Assembly: GCA_947000775.1 (NCBI GenBank)
Contig: CAMQGK010000011.1
Location: forward strand, 52,501 to 116,500
Origin: Pterois miles
Taxonomy: Eukaryota > Chordata > Actinopteri > Perciformes > Scorpaenidae
DNA length: 64,000 nt
Direction: 5' to 3'
Shown in pieces: positions 23,001 through 34,300 of this stretch. The notes beneath the pieces were generated by a model that worked only from the letters and a program-made list of their open reading frames with translations, made no database searches and had not been told where the DNA came from. The stretch's first letter is position 1. Each line of letters begins with the position of its first letter. The position numbers and the translations under genes were made by a program.

Positions 23001-26000
23001 GTGTGGAGGGGCTGTCGTGGATGACACGTCTCTTCAACATTGCGTCTTCAACTGTTTTGTTTGCGCCGCCTTCGGAGTGGCAGCACGTCTTAGCAGCTCT
23101 CTCTTTGTTTTCTCTTTTTTGTCTTACTTTCATAACTTTTGACAACTTTCTACCACTTTTACTGGGTGTAGCTCTCACTAAACAACAGAACTACACACCA
23201 GTGTAAATAGTTGGTAGAAGTTGTCGTTTTTCTCCGTTTTTTCTCCACTTTTCATCCGAACATGCCACCAAGGATTAACAACAACAACAACAACAACAAC
23301 AATGGAGACGGCCGCCGGCAGTCGGACGGTGTATTCACGCGGAGCGCTCCTCGCCCTTCGGGACAGAGTAGCGGCACCACCAGCGGATATACCTGCCGAA
23401 TTACGGCGACAGAGACGAGGAACCAGAGCCGGCGCTCTGGTGAAGGCAAAGAGGGAGAGACGGAGGACCTTTAAACCCGTCCTGCCCTCGGTCATCATGG
23501 GGAATGTCCCCTCACTCGCCAACAAAACGGACGAACTTTCAGCCCTAGTGAGGAGCCAGAGGGAATATAGGGAGGCCAGTTTGCTGTGTTTTACAGAGAC
23601 ATGGCTGAACGGGACGACACCGGACTGCTTAGTGGAGCCAACCGGCTTCACCTTAGTGAGAGCGGACAGGGACAAGCGGAGCGGTAAGAGGAAAGGAGGG
23701 GGGCTCGCTGTCCTTGTTAACTCTCGATGGTGTAATCCCAATCATGTCTCCGTTAAACACCGCATCTGCACTCCCAACATTGAGCTGCTGGCTGTGAGTT
23801 TGAGGCCTTATTATTTGCCACGGGAGTTCTCACACGCCATCACAGTCATTGTGTATATTCCCCTGGGCGCCGTGGCTGCACAGGCGAGTGACGTCATCAG
23901 CTCCACCGTCGCCGGTCTACAGACCAAACACCCGGACTCATTCATCATCATCAACGGAGACTTTAACCATGTTAAAGTCTCCAAAACACTAACTAACTTC
24001 ACCCAGTATGTAACCTGTAACACTAGAGAAAACAGGACCCTGGACCTGCTGTATGCCAACACTAAGGAGGCATACAGCTCTACTGCCCTGCCCCCCCTCG
24101 GAGGATCAGACCACAACCTCATCAGGCTGATACCTAAATACAAGCCTGTTGTCAGGAGACAGCCCGCCACCATCAGGACTGTACAGCAGTGGTCTGCAGA
24201 TGTTGAGGAGCAGCTGAGGGAGTGTTACAGGTCTACAGACTGGGGGATGTTTGAGAGGGTCCACGGTGAGGACATCGAGGGACTCTCTCACACCATAACG
24301 GACTACATCCGGTTCTGTGAGGAGAGCATCGTACCCACCAAAAAGGTGCGTTGCTTTCCCAACAACAAGCCCTGGATCACAGGACACATCAAAAGCCTGT
24401 TGAACAGGAAGAAGAGGGCTTTCATGGCCAGGGACAGAGAGGGGACCAAGGCTGTCCAGAAGGAGCTGAAGAAGGAGCTTCAGCTGGCTAAGGACGCCTA
24501 CAAAGACAAGCTGGAGGGGACATTACAAGCCAGCAGCTCCAGGGAGGTTTGGGGAGGCTTCAGGAGGATAACGGGCTACAAACAGCCGGGCCCTGCAGTG
24601 GAGGGGACGCTGTAACAGGCAAACCAGCTAAACCTGTTCTTCAACAGGTTTGACCATCCAGCCCCCAACAGCCCAGCAGGACATCCCGAGCCTCCACCCA
24701 CCAACTCTGGAGCCCCCCTCCCCCCTCTCCCTTCTCCCCCTCTTCTTCCTCTCTCTCCTATCCTAACCTCTCCATCCCCTCCCCCCACAACACCCTCCCT
24801 GCCCCCTCCCCTCCCTTCTACCCCAGCACCCCTCCCCCCTCCCCCCTCAACTCCCCACTTCCCCCACCCTCCTGCCCTCACCTCTCCCACCCCTCATCCC
24901 CCTCCCCCTTCCCTCTCAGCACAACAACACCAGCACCATCCCTGGTCATCACTTCTAGCCAAGTGATGAAGCAGCTCTCCAGGGTGAACACTAACAAGGC
25001 CAGGGGGCCTGATAACATCAACCCTAGGGTGCTCAAGGCATGTGCCGGGCAGCTGGCAGGAGCGTTCCAGCACCTCTTCAACCTCTCTCTCTGAAGAAGG
25101 TACCGGCTGAAGAAGGTACCACAGCTCTGGAAGACCTCCTGCATCGTCCCAGTGCCCAAGAAAGGACTCCCTAGCACCCTCAAGGACTACAGGCCAGTCG
25201 CTCTGACGTTACACGTCATGAAGATCCTGGAGAGACTGGTCCTGCAGCACCTCAGGCCCCTGGTGAGTGACTCCCTGGACCCCCTTCAGTTTGCATACCA
25301 GGCAAACATTGGCGTGGACGACGCCATCATCTACATGCTCCACAGAGCTTACACGCACTTGGAGAAGCCGCAGAGCACAGTGAGAATCATGTTCTTCGAC
25401 TTCTCCAGTGCATTCAATACAGTCCAACCACACCGGGTAGCTGAGAAGCTCTCAGCTATGCAGGTGGACCACGACCTGGTGGACTGGATTACGGACTACC
25501 TCACCAGCAGACCACAGTATGTCAGACTGCAGGGCAGCCTGTCTGACGTGCTGGTGAGCAACACCGGTGCTCCCCAGGGAACTGTGCTGTCACCGTTCCT
25601 GCTCACCATCTACACCTCCGACTTCTGCTTCAACTCCGGAACATGCCACCTGCAGAAGTTCTCTGATGACTCCTCCATCGTCGGCTGCATCACAGATGAC
25701 AACGAGGAGGAGTACAGGACACTTGTGGAGAACTTTGTAAGGTGGTGCGACATCAACCACCTACAGCTCAATATTGGTAAGACCAAAGAGCTGGTGGTGG
25801 ATTTCCGGAGGAGGAGGAAGAGCTCCCCTACTCCCATTACCATCCGTGGGGAGGAGGTGGAGGTGGTGGACAACTACAAGTTCCTGGGAGTTCACTTAAA
25901 CAATAAACTGGACTGGTCCAACAACTCTGAGGCCCTCTACAGGAAGGGACAGAGCAAACTATTCTTCCTGAGAAGGCTGAGGTCCTTCAACGTGTGCAAC

Positions 26001-28092
26001 AGGCTACTTCAGATGTTCTACCAGTCTGCAGTAGCCAGCTTTCTGTTCTTCGCCGTGGTATGTTGGGGGGATGGCATCAGCACCAGAGATGCCACCAAAC
26101 TGAATTCATTCACTGCACCTTCTCTTTTACTTTTTACTGTACTGTATTTATCTGTACTGTTGCTGCTGCTAAGACACCCGAATTTCCCTCCTGGGATTAA
26201 TAAAGGTTCATCTTATCTTATCTTAAGACGGGGACAGTGCCTAAAGAGTGGCAGACCGGGGTGGTGGTTCACCTGTTCAAAAAGGGAGACCAGAGAGTGT
26301 GTGCCAATTACAGGGGTATCACACTACTCAGCCTCCCTGGAAAAGTCTACTCGAGGGTGCTGGAAAGGAGGGTTCGGCCGATAGCCGAACCTTGGATTGA
26401 AGAGGAACAATGTGGATTTCTTCCTGGCCGTGGAACAACAGACCAGCTATTTACTCATTCATTGTGTATATTCCCCCGGGCGCCGTGGCTGCACAGGCGA
26501 GTGACGTCATCAGACCAAACAGCCGGACTCATTCATTATCATCAACGGAGACTTTAACCATGTTAAAGTCTCCAAATCACTAACTAACTTCACCCAGTAT
26601 GTAACCTGTAACACCAGAGAAAACAGGACCCTGGACCTGCTGTATGCCAACACTAAGGAGGCATACAGCTCTACTGCCCTACCCCCCTCGGAGGATCAGA
26701 CCACAACCTCATCAGGCTGGTACCTAAATACAAGCCTGTTGTCAGGAGACAGCCCGCCACCATCAGGACTGTACAACAGTGGTCTGCAGACGTTGAGGAG
26801 GAGCTGAGGGAGTGTTACAGGTCTACAGACTGGGGGATGTTTGAGAGGGTCCACGGTGAGGACATCGAGGGACTCTCTCACACCATAACAGACTACATCC
26901 GGTTCTGCGAGGAGAGCATCGTACCCACCAAAAAGGTACGTTGCTTTCCCAACAACAAGCCCTGGATCACAGGGCACATCAAAAGCCTGTTGAACAGGAA
27001 GAAGAGGGCTTTCATGGCCAGGGACAGAGAGGGGACCAAGGCTGTCCAGAAGGAGCTGAAGAAGGAGCTTCAGCTGGCTAAGGACGCCTACAAAGACAAG
27101 CTGGAGGGGACATTACAAGCCAGCAGCTCCAGGGAGGTGTGGGGAGGCTTCAGGAGGATAACGGGCTACAAACAGCCGGGCCCTGCAGTGGAGGGGACGC
27201 TGGAACAGGCAAACCAGCTAAACCTGTTCTTCAACAGGTTTGACCATCCAGCCCCCAACAGCCCAGCAGGACATCCTGAGCCTCCACCCACCAACTCTGG
27301 AGCCCCCCTCCCCCTCTCCCTTCTCCCCCTCTTCTTCCTCTCTCTCCTATCCTAACCTCACCATCCCCTCCCCCCACAACACCCTCCCTGCCCCCTCCCC
27401 TCCCTTCAACCCCAGCACCCCTCCCCCCTCCCATCCTCAACTCCCCACTTCCCCCACCCTCCTGCCCTCACCTCACTGATGGCATCAGCACCAGAGATGC
27501 CACCAAACTGAACAAACTGGTGAGGAGGGCTGGGTCTGTGGTTGGATGTGAGCTGGACAGTCTGGAGGTGGTGGCAGAGGGGAGGACCAGGAGGAAGCTG
27601 GAGTCTATTCTGAAGAACCCCTCCCACCCCCTCTATGACCAACTGGTCCAGATGAGGAGTACATTCAGCCAGAGACTGATCCCCCCTCGGCACACTACAA
27701 ACCGTCTGGGTCAGTCCTTTCTTTTGGTGGCCATCAGGCTCCATAACCAAGGCCTGACCCCCATGTGACTCTGATCATCTGCTCCATATTTATTCCAAAT
27801 GTATATATTACATATAGTTATATCATTACATATACGTATGCTGTGCATATACAATACTCACCACCTGCTGCACTTTACTTATTACTGTTACTGTTATTTA
27901 TTTTACTGTCAATTTTCTTCATTGCACCTTATTTCCTTCACTGCACCTTCTCTTTTACTTTTTACTGTACTGTATTTATCTGTACTGTTGATGCTGCTAA
28001 GACACCCGAATTTCCCTCCGGGGATTAATAAAGGTTCATCTTATCTTATCTTATCTTACTCTCGCAAGGATCCTGGATGCTGATGCAGATAA

Positions 28093-28139
<47 letters not shown>

Positions 28140-28752
28140 CATAGCCAGGACGGGTCCGGAGGACATGTACTTGCACAGTCCACCATAGAAAGGCATGTCC
28201 TTCAGGTCCAGGTAGTGCTGTTTCATGAAGTCCTCGGTGCCCTGAAAACACGCAAAGTATTCAGTATTTATACAAATGAAGTATGAGTCGGAGGTATTTG
28301 TACTTGAGTGTTTCCATTTATTACTACTTTACACTAGATAGTGTAGTTTTTACTGCACTACATTTCCATTTTATAGTTACTTTTCAGATTATGTATTTAC
28401 ATTAAAGAAACACACTAAGCTTATAAATTATTATATTAACAAGTTTGTGCTTATTGAGCAGTCGACATTGTTTCATGGTTTTCTTTGATAAACCAGTACT
28501 TCCACACTGAAAACTACTACTTATTTTCTAAATGAAACCATCACTCTGATTGGCCTATTGATCATTGATTTTTATTTTTATTTTATTTCTTTGAAGTTTC
28601 TCAATTAAAATTATAGTCGCTGTCATCATGGTTACCTGCATGAACTTGGCAGCCACCAGCTGGAAGCCTCTCTGCTCGAATCGCTTGATGATCTCGCCGC
28701 AGAGTCCTCTCTGGACGCCGTCGGGCTTCACAGCAATGAAGGTACGCTCCAT
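19889..28752 (-). CDS. nme2-like: Group I nucleoside diphosphate kinase (NDPK/NM23), four coding exons
   Basis: Coding exons are 28752-28636, 28241-28140, 21456-21344 and 20006-19889 (117, 102, 113 and 118 nt), giving 149 codons plus stop. All introns have GT/AG ends and compatible phases. The protein shows [13 protein letters not shown] (ATP-phosphate-binding lysine), [32 protein letters not shown] and NIIHGSD, whose histidine (residue 115) is the phosphohistidine of the ping-pong reaction. It ends in AFLYE. NDPK transfers the gamma-phosphate between nucleoside triphosphates and diphosphates, usually as a cytosolic hexamer. Length is close to the usual 152 because the N-terminus starts directly at MERTF. 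Group I is clear; the choice between nme1, nme2 and nme3 is not certain. The third intron (6,683 bp) is swollen by nested LINEs. Confidence 0.93.
20007..21343 (-). other. nme2-like intron between the last two coding exons
   Basis: Mostly unique sequence. It contains a short LINE 3' end at 20537-20586 and GCTAGCTAGC-rich sequence near 21085-21165. No other gene seen. Confidence 0.7.
20537..20586 (+). mobile_element. Very short 3' end of the second LINE family
   Basis: CGAATTTCCCTAAGGGGGTT, AATAAAGGTTCATC and a TTATC-like tail match the end of the LINEs at 26226 and 28055. It is a drastically 5'-truncated insertion. Confidence 0.7.
21344..21456 (-). CDS. nme2-like: nme2-like coding exon with VWEG to NIG(R)
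   Basis: Flanked by TTTGCAG and GTGAGT. It encodes [20 protein letters not shown] and [16 protein letters not shown], ending in the first two bases of a split Arg codon. It contributes part of the nucleotide-binding pocket. Confidence 0.93.
21619..21742 (+). mobile_element. Terminal fragment of a Tc1-like transposon
   Basis: TACAGTTGTGCTCAAAAGTT followed by AGAATTTATGATTTCTTGGC and AACACAAAAAC matches, from memory, the terminal inverted repeat of a common fish Tc1-like element. Only one end is present. It stops where the Rex3-like LINE begins. Confidence 0.6.
23221..24615 (+). pseudogene. Second-family LINE endonuclease frame with terminal nonsense codon
   Basis: Contains a basic region ([20 protein letters not shown]), [45 protein letters not shown] and [10 protein letters not shown], which mark an APE-type endonuclease, then a linker with [20 protein letters not shown]. 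It ends at TAA 24613-24615, where the sister copy (27201) has GAA. Beyond the stop lies a long C-rich, proline-coding linker. Confidence 0.85.
25152..26105 (+). pseudogene. Second-family LINE reverse transcriptase, C-terminus deleted
   Basis: RT landmarks are [64 protein letters not shown] and [11 protein letters not shown] (FSDD catalytic box), then [20 protein letters not shown] and [12 protein letters not shown]. The frame runs out of the element into the Rex3-like LINE because the C-terminal coding part is deleted at about 26105. Confidence 0.85.
26457..28055 (+). mobile_element. Second LINE family, copy 2, 5'-truncated with RT deleted internally
   Basis: It begins inside the endonuclease (GTGTATATTCCCCCGGGCGC) and retains the linker. 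It jumps at about 27477 from the proline-rich linker straight to the region after GDG, removing roughly 1.2 kb including all RT motifs, and keeps an intact C-terminus and 3' UTR with TTATC tail. The duplication TTACTC at 26451-26456 and 28056-28061 flanks it, so it inserted into the Rex3-like LINE as a separate event. Confidence 0.88.
28097..28137. repeat. (GT)n next to the nme2-like exon donor
   Basis: About 19 GT units. On the gene strand the intron starts GTAA followed directly by (CA)n. Confidence 0.95.
28140..28241 (-). CDS. nme2-like: nme2-like coding exon GTEDFMKQ to VLAM
   Basis: Flanked by TTTTCAG and GTAACA. Encodes 34 codons including [20 protein letters not shown], the dimer/hexamer interface and Kpn-loop side of the NDPK fold. 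Confidence 0.93.
28242..28635 (-). other. nme2-like second intron
   Basis: Unique AT-rich sequence, no repeat recognised. Confidence 0.7.
28636..28752 (-). CDS. nme2-like: nme2-like first coding exon
   Basis: It starts at ATG ([12 protein letters not shown]) and ends AKFMQ before GTAACC. The upstream acceptor is one of two AGs (GTCCTGCAG or CTCCTCTCAG), so the 5' UTR part of this exon is 5-16 nt. This ATG is the only one that gives an NDPK N-terminus. Confidence 0.93.
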
Positions 28753-28768
28753 GTCGACTGAGAGGAGG

Positions 28769-29457
28769 CTGCAGGACATGAAACCAAATATAAGTAAATA
28801 AGTAAGAGAGGATTTAACGGCCTTCAACTGCTCTTGTATAGTTTCTATTTATACTTCTATTCTTGTGCTAGTTGTATACACCTTATTATTAGTTTTATGT
28901 ATGTGTACTTATCTTAACAGAAACATGAGGATCTCTTATTCAGGATCAGGTCTCTGTGAATCCAGCCTGTCCCTCTACGTGTTTTATTATTATATTTCCT
29001 GTTTTTGCTGGGTTTTGTCTCATCATGTGTGACCAGTGCTCAGTATCTCCGTCATGCGTTTCTCTATTAAATTTCTCCTCATGACTGAAACTTCTGCTGA
29101 ATGTGAAATTAAAAACGGCCTCTTGAGTTTTTGGATGCCGTTTTCTTCACACTGAAAGACGACACCGGCTCATGGCGTTGGACAAAGGGTGGGCTGCTTT
29201 CTAATTTTACTGCTCATGTGAAGCTGATATCGGCTGAAAGCAGGTGGCTCTGGCAGGAATTCAGGCTGAGAGAGCAGAAAAAAACCCTGTGGAGACTGTG
29301 GAGAGTTCAGGGTGAAACATCTGAGAGTATAATTAGGATTCAGGGTCACATATCCAGCTTATGTTCTGCTGGTTTCTCAAACTGGGTCACGCATAGTGTC
29401 ACACTTTAATCTGGCATTGTATCTCCACTAACACTGATTGGACATATTCACCGTGGA
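28769..29457. other. Intron 1 of nme2-like gene, unique part
   Basis: No repeat or coding feature recognised up to the SINE at 29458. Confidence 0.6.
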
Positions 29458-29793
29458 GAAGAAGAAGAAGATAGAAGAAGATATTCCTTTATTAGTCCCG
29501 CTAGGGGAAATTCAATTTTTTCACTCTGTTAACTTATACACACATGCACAAACAGGTCCATATACATGCAACAATTGGAGAGGTGTCAGAGTGATGGGGC
29601 TGCTCCTGACAAGCGCCCCGAGCAGTTGGGGGTTTGGTGCCTTGCTCAGGGGCACCTCGGCAGTGCCCAAGAGGTAAACTGGCACCTCTCCAGCTACCAG
29701 TTCACACTCAGTTCTTGGTCCATGTCGGGACTTGAACCGGTGACCCTCCGGTTCCCAAGCCAACTCCCTACAGACTGAGCTACTGCCGCCCCC
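29458..29793 (-). mobile_element. tRNA-derived SINE (GGGGCGGCAGTAGCTCAG family), first copy
   Basis: On the minus strand: head GGGGCGGCAGTAGCTCAG with box A, box B GGTTCAAGTCCCG, a central block with GCACTGCCGAGGTGCCCCTG, and a tail GAATTTCCCCTAGCGGGACT AATAAAGGAATATCTTC. The tail is like the 3' end of LINE copies A-C. Confidence 0.85.
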
Positions 29794-30032
29794 AAAAAAC
29801 TCGTCCCCAGAGGATACACCTTCATGAATGTGATTTGTCCTCTAGCGCCACCATTGGGCCACAATTTCTGAGCACATTCATGTTCCTCAGAGGACCAACT
29901 CTGTTTTTAGATATTCAAAATGTCAGTTTAGCAAATAAAATGTCTCAAAGCCACATTGAGGCTGAGTGCTCCGCATACTGCAACTAAAGAAAAAAATACT
30001 ATCTAAATAATAACAAGAAGATTATAGATATA

Positions 30033-30079
30033 TAAGATAAGATAAGATGAACCTTTATTAATCCCCGGAGGGAAATTCG

Positions 30080-30080
<1 letters not shown>
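30033..30080 (-). mobile_element. 48-bp solo 3' end of the second LINE family
   Basis: On the minus strand CGAATTTCCCTCCGGGGATT, AATAAAGGTTCATC and TTATC repeats. Extreme 5' truncation, directly next to (AT)n. Confidence 0.75.

Positions 30081-30148
<68 letters not shown>
30081..30148. repeat. (AT)n microsatellite
   Basis: Pure TA repeats. Confidence 0.97.
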
Positions 30149-30152
<4 letters not shown>

Positions 30153-31035
30153 GTGACTACTGAGTCACAATATACTACCATATACTAACTAACAATATAC
30201 TACTGAGTCACAATAAACTACCGTATACTAACTAAGAATATACTACTGATTCATAATATACTACTGTATGCTAACTCAGAATATACTACTGAGTCACAAT
30301 ATACTACTGATTCACAATATACTACCGTATACTAACTAAGAATATACTAGTGAGTCACAATATACTACTGTATGCTAACTCGGAATATACTACTGAGTCA
30401 CAATATGCTACCATATACTAACTAAGAATATACTACTGAGTCACAATAAACTACCGTATACTAACTAAGAATATACTACTGATTCACAATATACTACTGT
30501 ATACAAACTAAGAATATACTACTGAGTCACAATAAACTACCGTATACTAACTAAGAATATACTACTGATTCACAATAAACTACTGTATACAAACTAAGAA
30601 TATACTAGTGAGTCACAATAAACTACCGTATACTAACTAAGAATATACTAGTGAGTCACAATATACTACTGTATGCTAACTCGGAATATACTACTGAGTC
30701 ACAATATACTACCATATACTAACTAAGAATATACTACTGAGTCACAATAAACTACCGTATACTAACTAAGAATATACTACTGATTCACAATATACTACTG
30801 TATACAAACTAAGAATATACTAGTGAGTCACAATAAACCACCGTATACTAACTAAGAATATACTAGTGAGTCACAATAAACTACCGTATACTAACTAAGA
30901 ATATACTAGTGAGTCACAATAAACTACCGTATACTAACTAAGAATATACTAGTGAGTCACAATAAACTACCGTATACTAACTAAGGATATACTAGTGAGT
31001 CAAAATATGCTACTGTATACTGAGTCAGAACTATG
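30149..31035. repeat. 43-bp minisatellite in intron 1
   Basis: About 20 units built from ATATACTACTGAGTCACAAT and ACTACCGTATACTAACTAAG, with variants. It lies between the non-coding first exon and the first coding exon. Confidence 0.9.
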
Positions 31036-31090
31036 AGATACTAACTGAGGTGTACAGATGCTGGAAAGTGTGTGTGTGTGAGAGTGTGAG

Positions 31091-31097
<7 letters not shown>

Positions 31098-31160
<63 letters not shown>
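31098..31160. repeat. (AG)n microsatellite
   Basis: On the gene strand this is a (CT)n tract beginning about 40 nt inside intron 1. Confidence 0.95.
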
Positions 31161-31162
<2 letters not shown>

Positions 31163-31199
31163 TAAGACTGTGTGCGTGAGTGTATATGTGTATATCTAC

Positions 31200-31255
31200 C
31201 TTGGTTTGGGGTTGAGGAGAACTTGTGAAGACGAGCAGCGGGGATGCGATCACCG
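31200..31255 (-). other. Probable non-coding first exon of the nme2-like gene
   Basis: On the minus strand a GC-rich stretch downstream of a TATA-like box ends in CCAAG followed by GTAGAT, a good donor. Vertebrate group I nme genes have a short non-coding first exon. The transcription start is inferred to be about 25-30 nt from the TATA box. Confidence 0.6.
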
Positions 31256-31278
31256 AGGCCGAGCAACCGGAGACGAGC

Positions 31279-31288
31279 TTTATTTAAA
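31279..31288 (-). promoter_or_regulatory. TATA-like box of the nme2-like gene
   Basis: CCTTTAAATAAAG on the minus strand, followed about 25 nt later by the presumed first exon. A G-run lies just upstream (31297-31310). Confidence 0.55.
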
Positions 31289-31311
31289 GGCAGTCCTGGG
31301 GGGGGGGGGGT

Positions 31312-34300
31312 CCCATGAGTGTGGGTGTGTGTTAGTGTGGGGTCTGTGATTGGCTGCTTGTGTGTCTCTGGTTGACAGATGTGTCCAGCACTAAATTGTG
31401 TGTTTCTGTCTTTGTGAGGACACATGTCACCTTTGTAAACACATGTATTTATTCATTTATTTTGTTCTTAAATTCTAAAAACATTGAAAAAATGTCTGTT
31501 TTCACTTTTCAAAAAACTGAAGGATATTTGTGGAAAATGAGAACATTTTTGGAAAGTAAGGATACTTGTGAAAGGTGAGGACATTTGTGGAAAGTGAGGA
31601 CATTTGTGAAAGATGAGGACATTTCTGAAAGGTGAAGACATCTTGTAGAACATCTACAGAACCGTCAGTATTCTGCAGATTAGAGTTAGTGGCGTTTGAA
31701 GCAAATTTTCCATTTAACCACGCCTACTACCGATGAACATCATATACCTCTCATTTGTAACAAAACTTCTGCCAGGTACTTTTATGGGTTTCCATGTGTT
31801 CTTTTTGGTTTGGGGGGCGGGGGGTGTTGAGTGGTTGAATGAACACCAAAGAGAGGCAGGAGTCTTCTAATATTTAACGGTCCAAGAAAGAAGAAAGAAA
31901 AAAAAAAATGAAAAATCTCAGTCAGAACAAAGGAGAGGATGTGACTTTCTTCTTTAACTGCTCTTATATATAGTTTCTATTTTTCATTTTAACTTCTCTT
32001 CTCTTCTGTGTATCTGTACTCTTTTCTGTCTTTGTGCTGCTGCAACAGCTGAGTTTCGTGGCTGGCATTTATGAAAGATGCTCAAATCCAGAAACATGAA
32101 CATCTGCTGATTAAATGAATCAGCAGGTGACTGAGACCAATGTGGATCTGAGCCAAGACGCTGTCACATACTGACATGCCTTCTGATATACAGACACTAC
32201 TCAGCACAGTGAAGGGTCACAGAGCAGATGAATCAATTATTGAAGCTGAAGATCTTTACTAAGAAACACTGTATAATGAGATCACCATCAACCCACTGAG
32301 GTCTGGATTCAGGATCACACCGAGAATTCAAAGAAGTCAAACACTGAAATCACAGCTGATCCAACTACTGTGAACTTCATGATTCAGTAGTGTGTTTGGA
32401 CTCCACCTGCCTGTATGAACTCCCAACAATGTCTGGTCCTGATGAGGAGGAGGATGGGGTCCTGGGAGATCTCCTCCCAGACCTGGATCAGAGTATCAGT
32501 GAGCTACTGGACTGGTCTGGGGTGGTACTTGGAACAATATGTAACTTACCATAAGCTATGTTTACATGGACACAAATAATCGGAATAAAGGCCCAATCAG
32601 ATTAAAAATGCTCCATGTAAACATGTCATTCAGAAGATTTTAATCCAATACGGCCCATTCAGAAAGAAATTTAATTCTGAATGAGAGAGATGGTTTATGC
32701 CGATCGTTATTCCCATCGGTGTCTATGTACACACCCATTCAGACTATGTCTTCCTGGCTGAGGTAAAATTATCTCAACCGCATATGTGTGCTATGTCAGT
32801 GTGACGTGTTTCGCCTTTGCGGCAGTGTGTCATTTTTCAGCAAAAGGAAAAGTATGCATTTAAACACCCGATGAAAGTCCATATTACAAAAAAACCCTTA
32901 AGAAAAAAACTAAAGAAACACTGCACCAGAATAGAGGAAAATAAAATGTATGGGGCACAAAGGGCAAACAAGCTGAGGACATGCAGACAATGCGGCGTTT
33001 AAAACACAGGCAGAAGTAAAGCCTCTTCTTATTCTACTATTTCCAGAAAATCAGACAACTCTGCACATGGCCAAAGGATTTATTCTGATTAAACGCTTGG
33101 TACATGTATATGCACGTCATGATCAGATCATTTTACTTTGTGTAGAATTTCCGATCAACCAAGGTTCAGATCTGATTGGACAAATTTGGTCAAGGGGACA
33201 TGAGGACCAGTCAATGGGATCAATGTTTTCATCATCCAGGGACTGACCTACACACTCTCGACACGAGGCCGGGTATAGTTCTGGATCAGGAGGAACCCAG
33301 GTATATGTATACTCCAATATATTCATTTAATAACCTCAGTTATGTTACAGATTCTGACTATTGAAACAAAATAATAGCAACTAATAAATGATGATGTATT
33401 ATAATAGATTAAACTAGCAGCAGTATTTAAAAATAAATGATGTATTATTATAGATTAGAGACTATGTAGGATATCAGGGACAGTTTGAACTCATACAGCA
33501 AGTCTATATATAGTCCAACATGTGAAATCTCATGTCGATATGTGCCAGTGTTGCTGGCTCAGACTCGGTCATGTCAGCACAGTCTGAACTCAATCACCTG
33601 CTGCTTCACTCTGTCACTCTCATATCAGGTGTTCACTGCTGCATCAGTCTGCTCAGGATCCACAGAGAGACGTTACTGTTTGCCACAGTTAGCATTTACT
33701 TTAAAACATTTTGTCTTAGTATGCCACCATTTTGGCCTATTTCTTCTGTCCTAGCTAACTTTTTGCCATGACAACTTCAGAGCTATGAGTCCCAGAAAGC
33801 ATTGCTGTTAGAAACATCCGATCTGAGAGCTCAAATTCTATTGCTGCACAGCTTTGATCTGTATAGAACTCAGAGGTGAAGCCCCACCCCTTCATGTGAC
33901 CACCATGGGACCTGATTTAAAAAAAAAAATATGAACAGTAGTCAACAGAGAGACCCTGTTTCAGCTGCTCCGTGAATCACACAGATTATGTCTGAACACA
34001 GAAAAGATGATTTCACAGGAAGGGGCAGGGCTTGGCTCTATGGCTCCAGGCTATAGACCAGACCTGCATGGCGTCATGGTTCCAGGCTATAGACCAGACC
34101 AGCATGGCGTCATGGCTCCAGGCTATAGACCAGACCAGCATGGCTCCCTTTTGGGATAAAGATATTTCTGTCACAGGAGAGAAAATGCTGAAAAGCTGTT
34201 GTGTAGCAGGTTAACTGAGAATTTAACATTGCTATCTGTTGCTCATATGATGCCCGAATATTCTCTGTCAGTGAGCTAAATGGATAAATGATGCTGGTGA

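Larger units (their letters stand above)
23047..26223 (+). mobile_element. Second LINE family, copy 1, inserted in the Rex3-like LINE
   Basis: A relative of copies A-C with its own 3' end: CGAATTTCCCTCCTGGGATT, AATAAAGGTTCATC and TTATC repeats. The leader contains an (AAC)n tract at 23276-23302. It lacks about 430 bp of the RT C-terminus and 3' UTR, joined near 26105 between ACTGAA and TTCACTGCACC. A few bases of target appear lost and no target duplication is clear. Confidence 0.85.
21743..28093 (+). mobile_element. Rex3-like LINE split into three pieces by two later LINEs
   Basis: Pieces are 21743-23046 (endonuclease and start of RT), 26224-26456 ([29 protein letters not shown]) and 28062-28093 (ARILDADAD). 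Endonuclease landmarks include [17 protein letters not shown] and [14 protein letters not shown]. In-frame stops occur after KCTWY and in the linker. The pieces are contiguous in the family when the two insertions are removed. The element lacks both the family 5' end and everything after the early RT. The missing 3' half is unusual for 5'-truncating LINEs and suggests later deletion. Confidence 0.85.

Noticed and set aside
31000..31425. Ser-Leu repeat open frame
   Set aside because: A reading of the (AG)n/(CT)n microsatellite.
32568..33120. Possible MITE with TTTACATGGACACAAATAAT terminus
   Set aside because: The opposite end is only loosely complementary and no target duplication was found; left as a remark in the intergenic entry.
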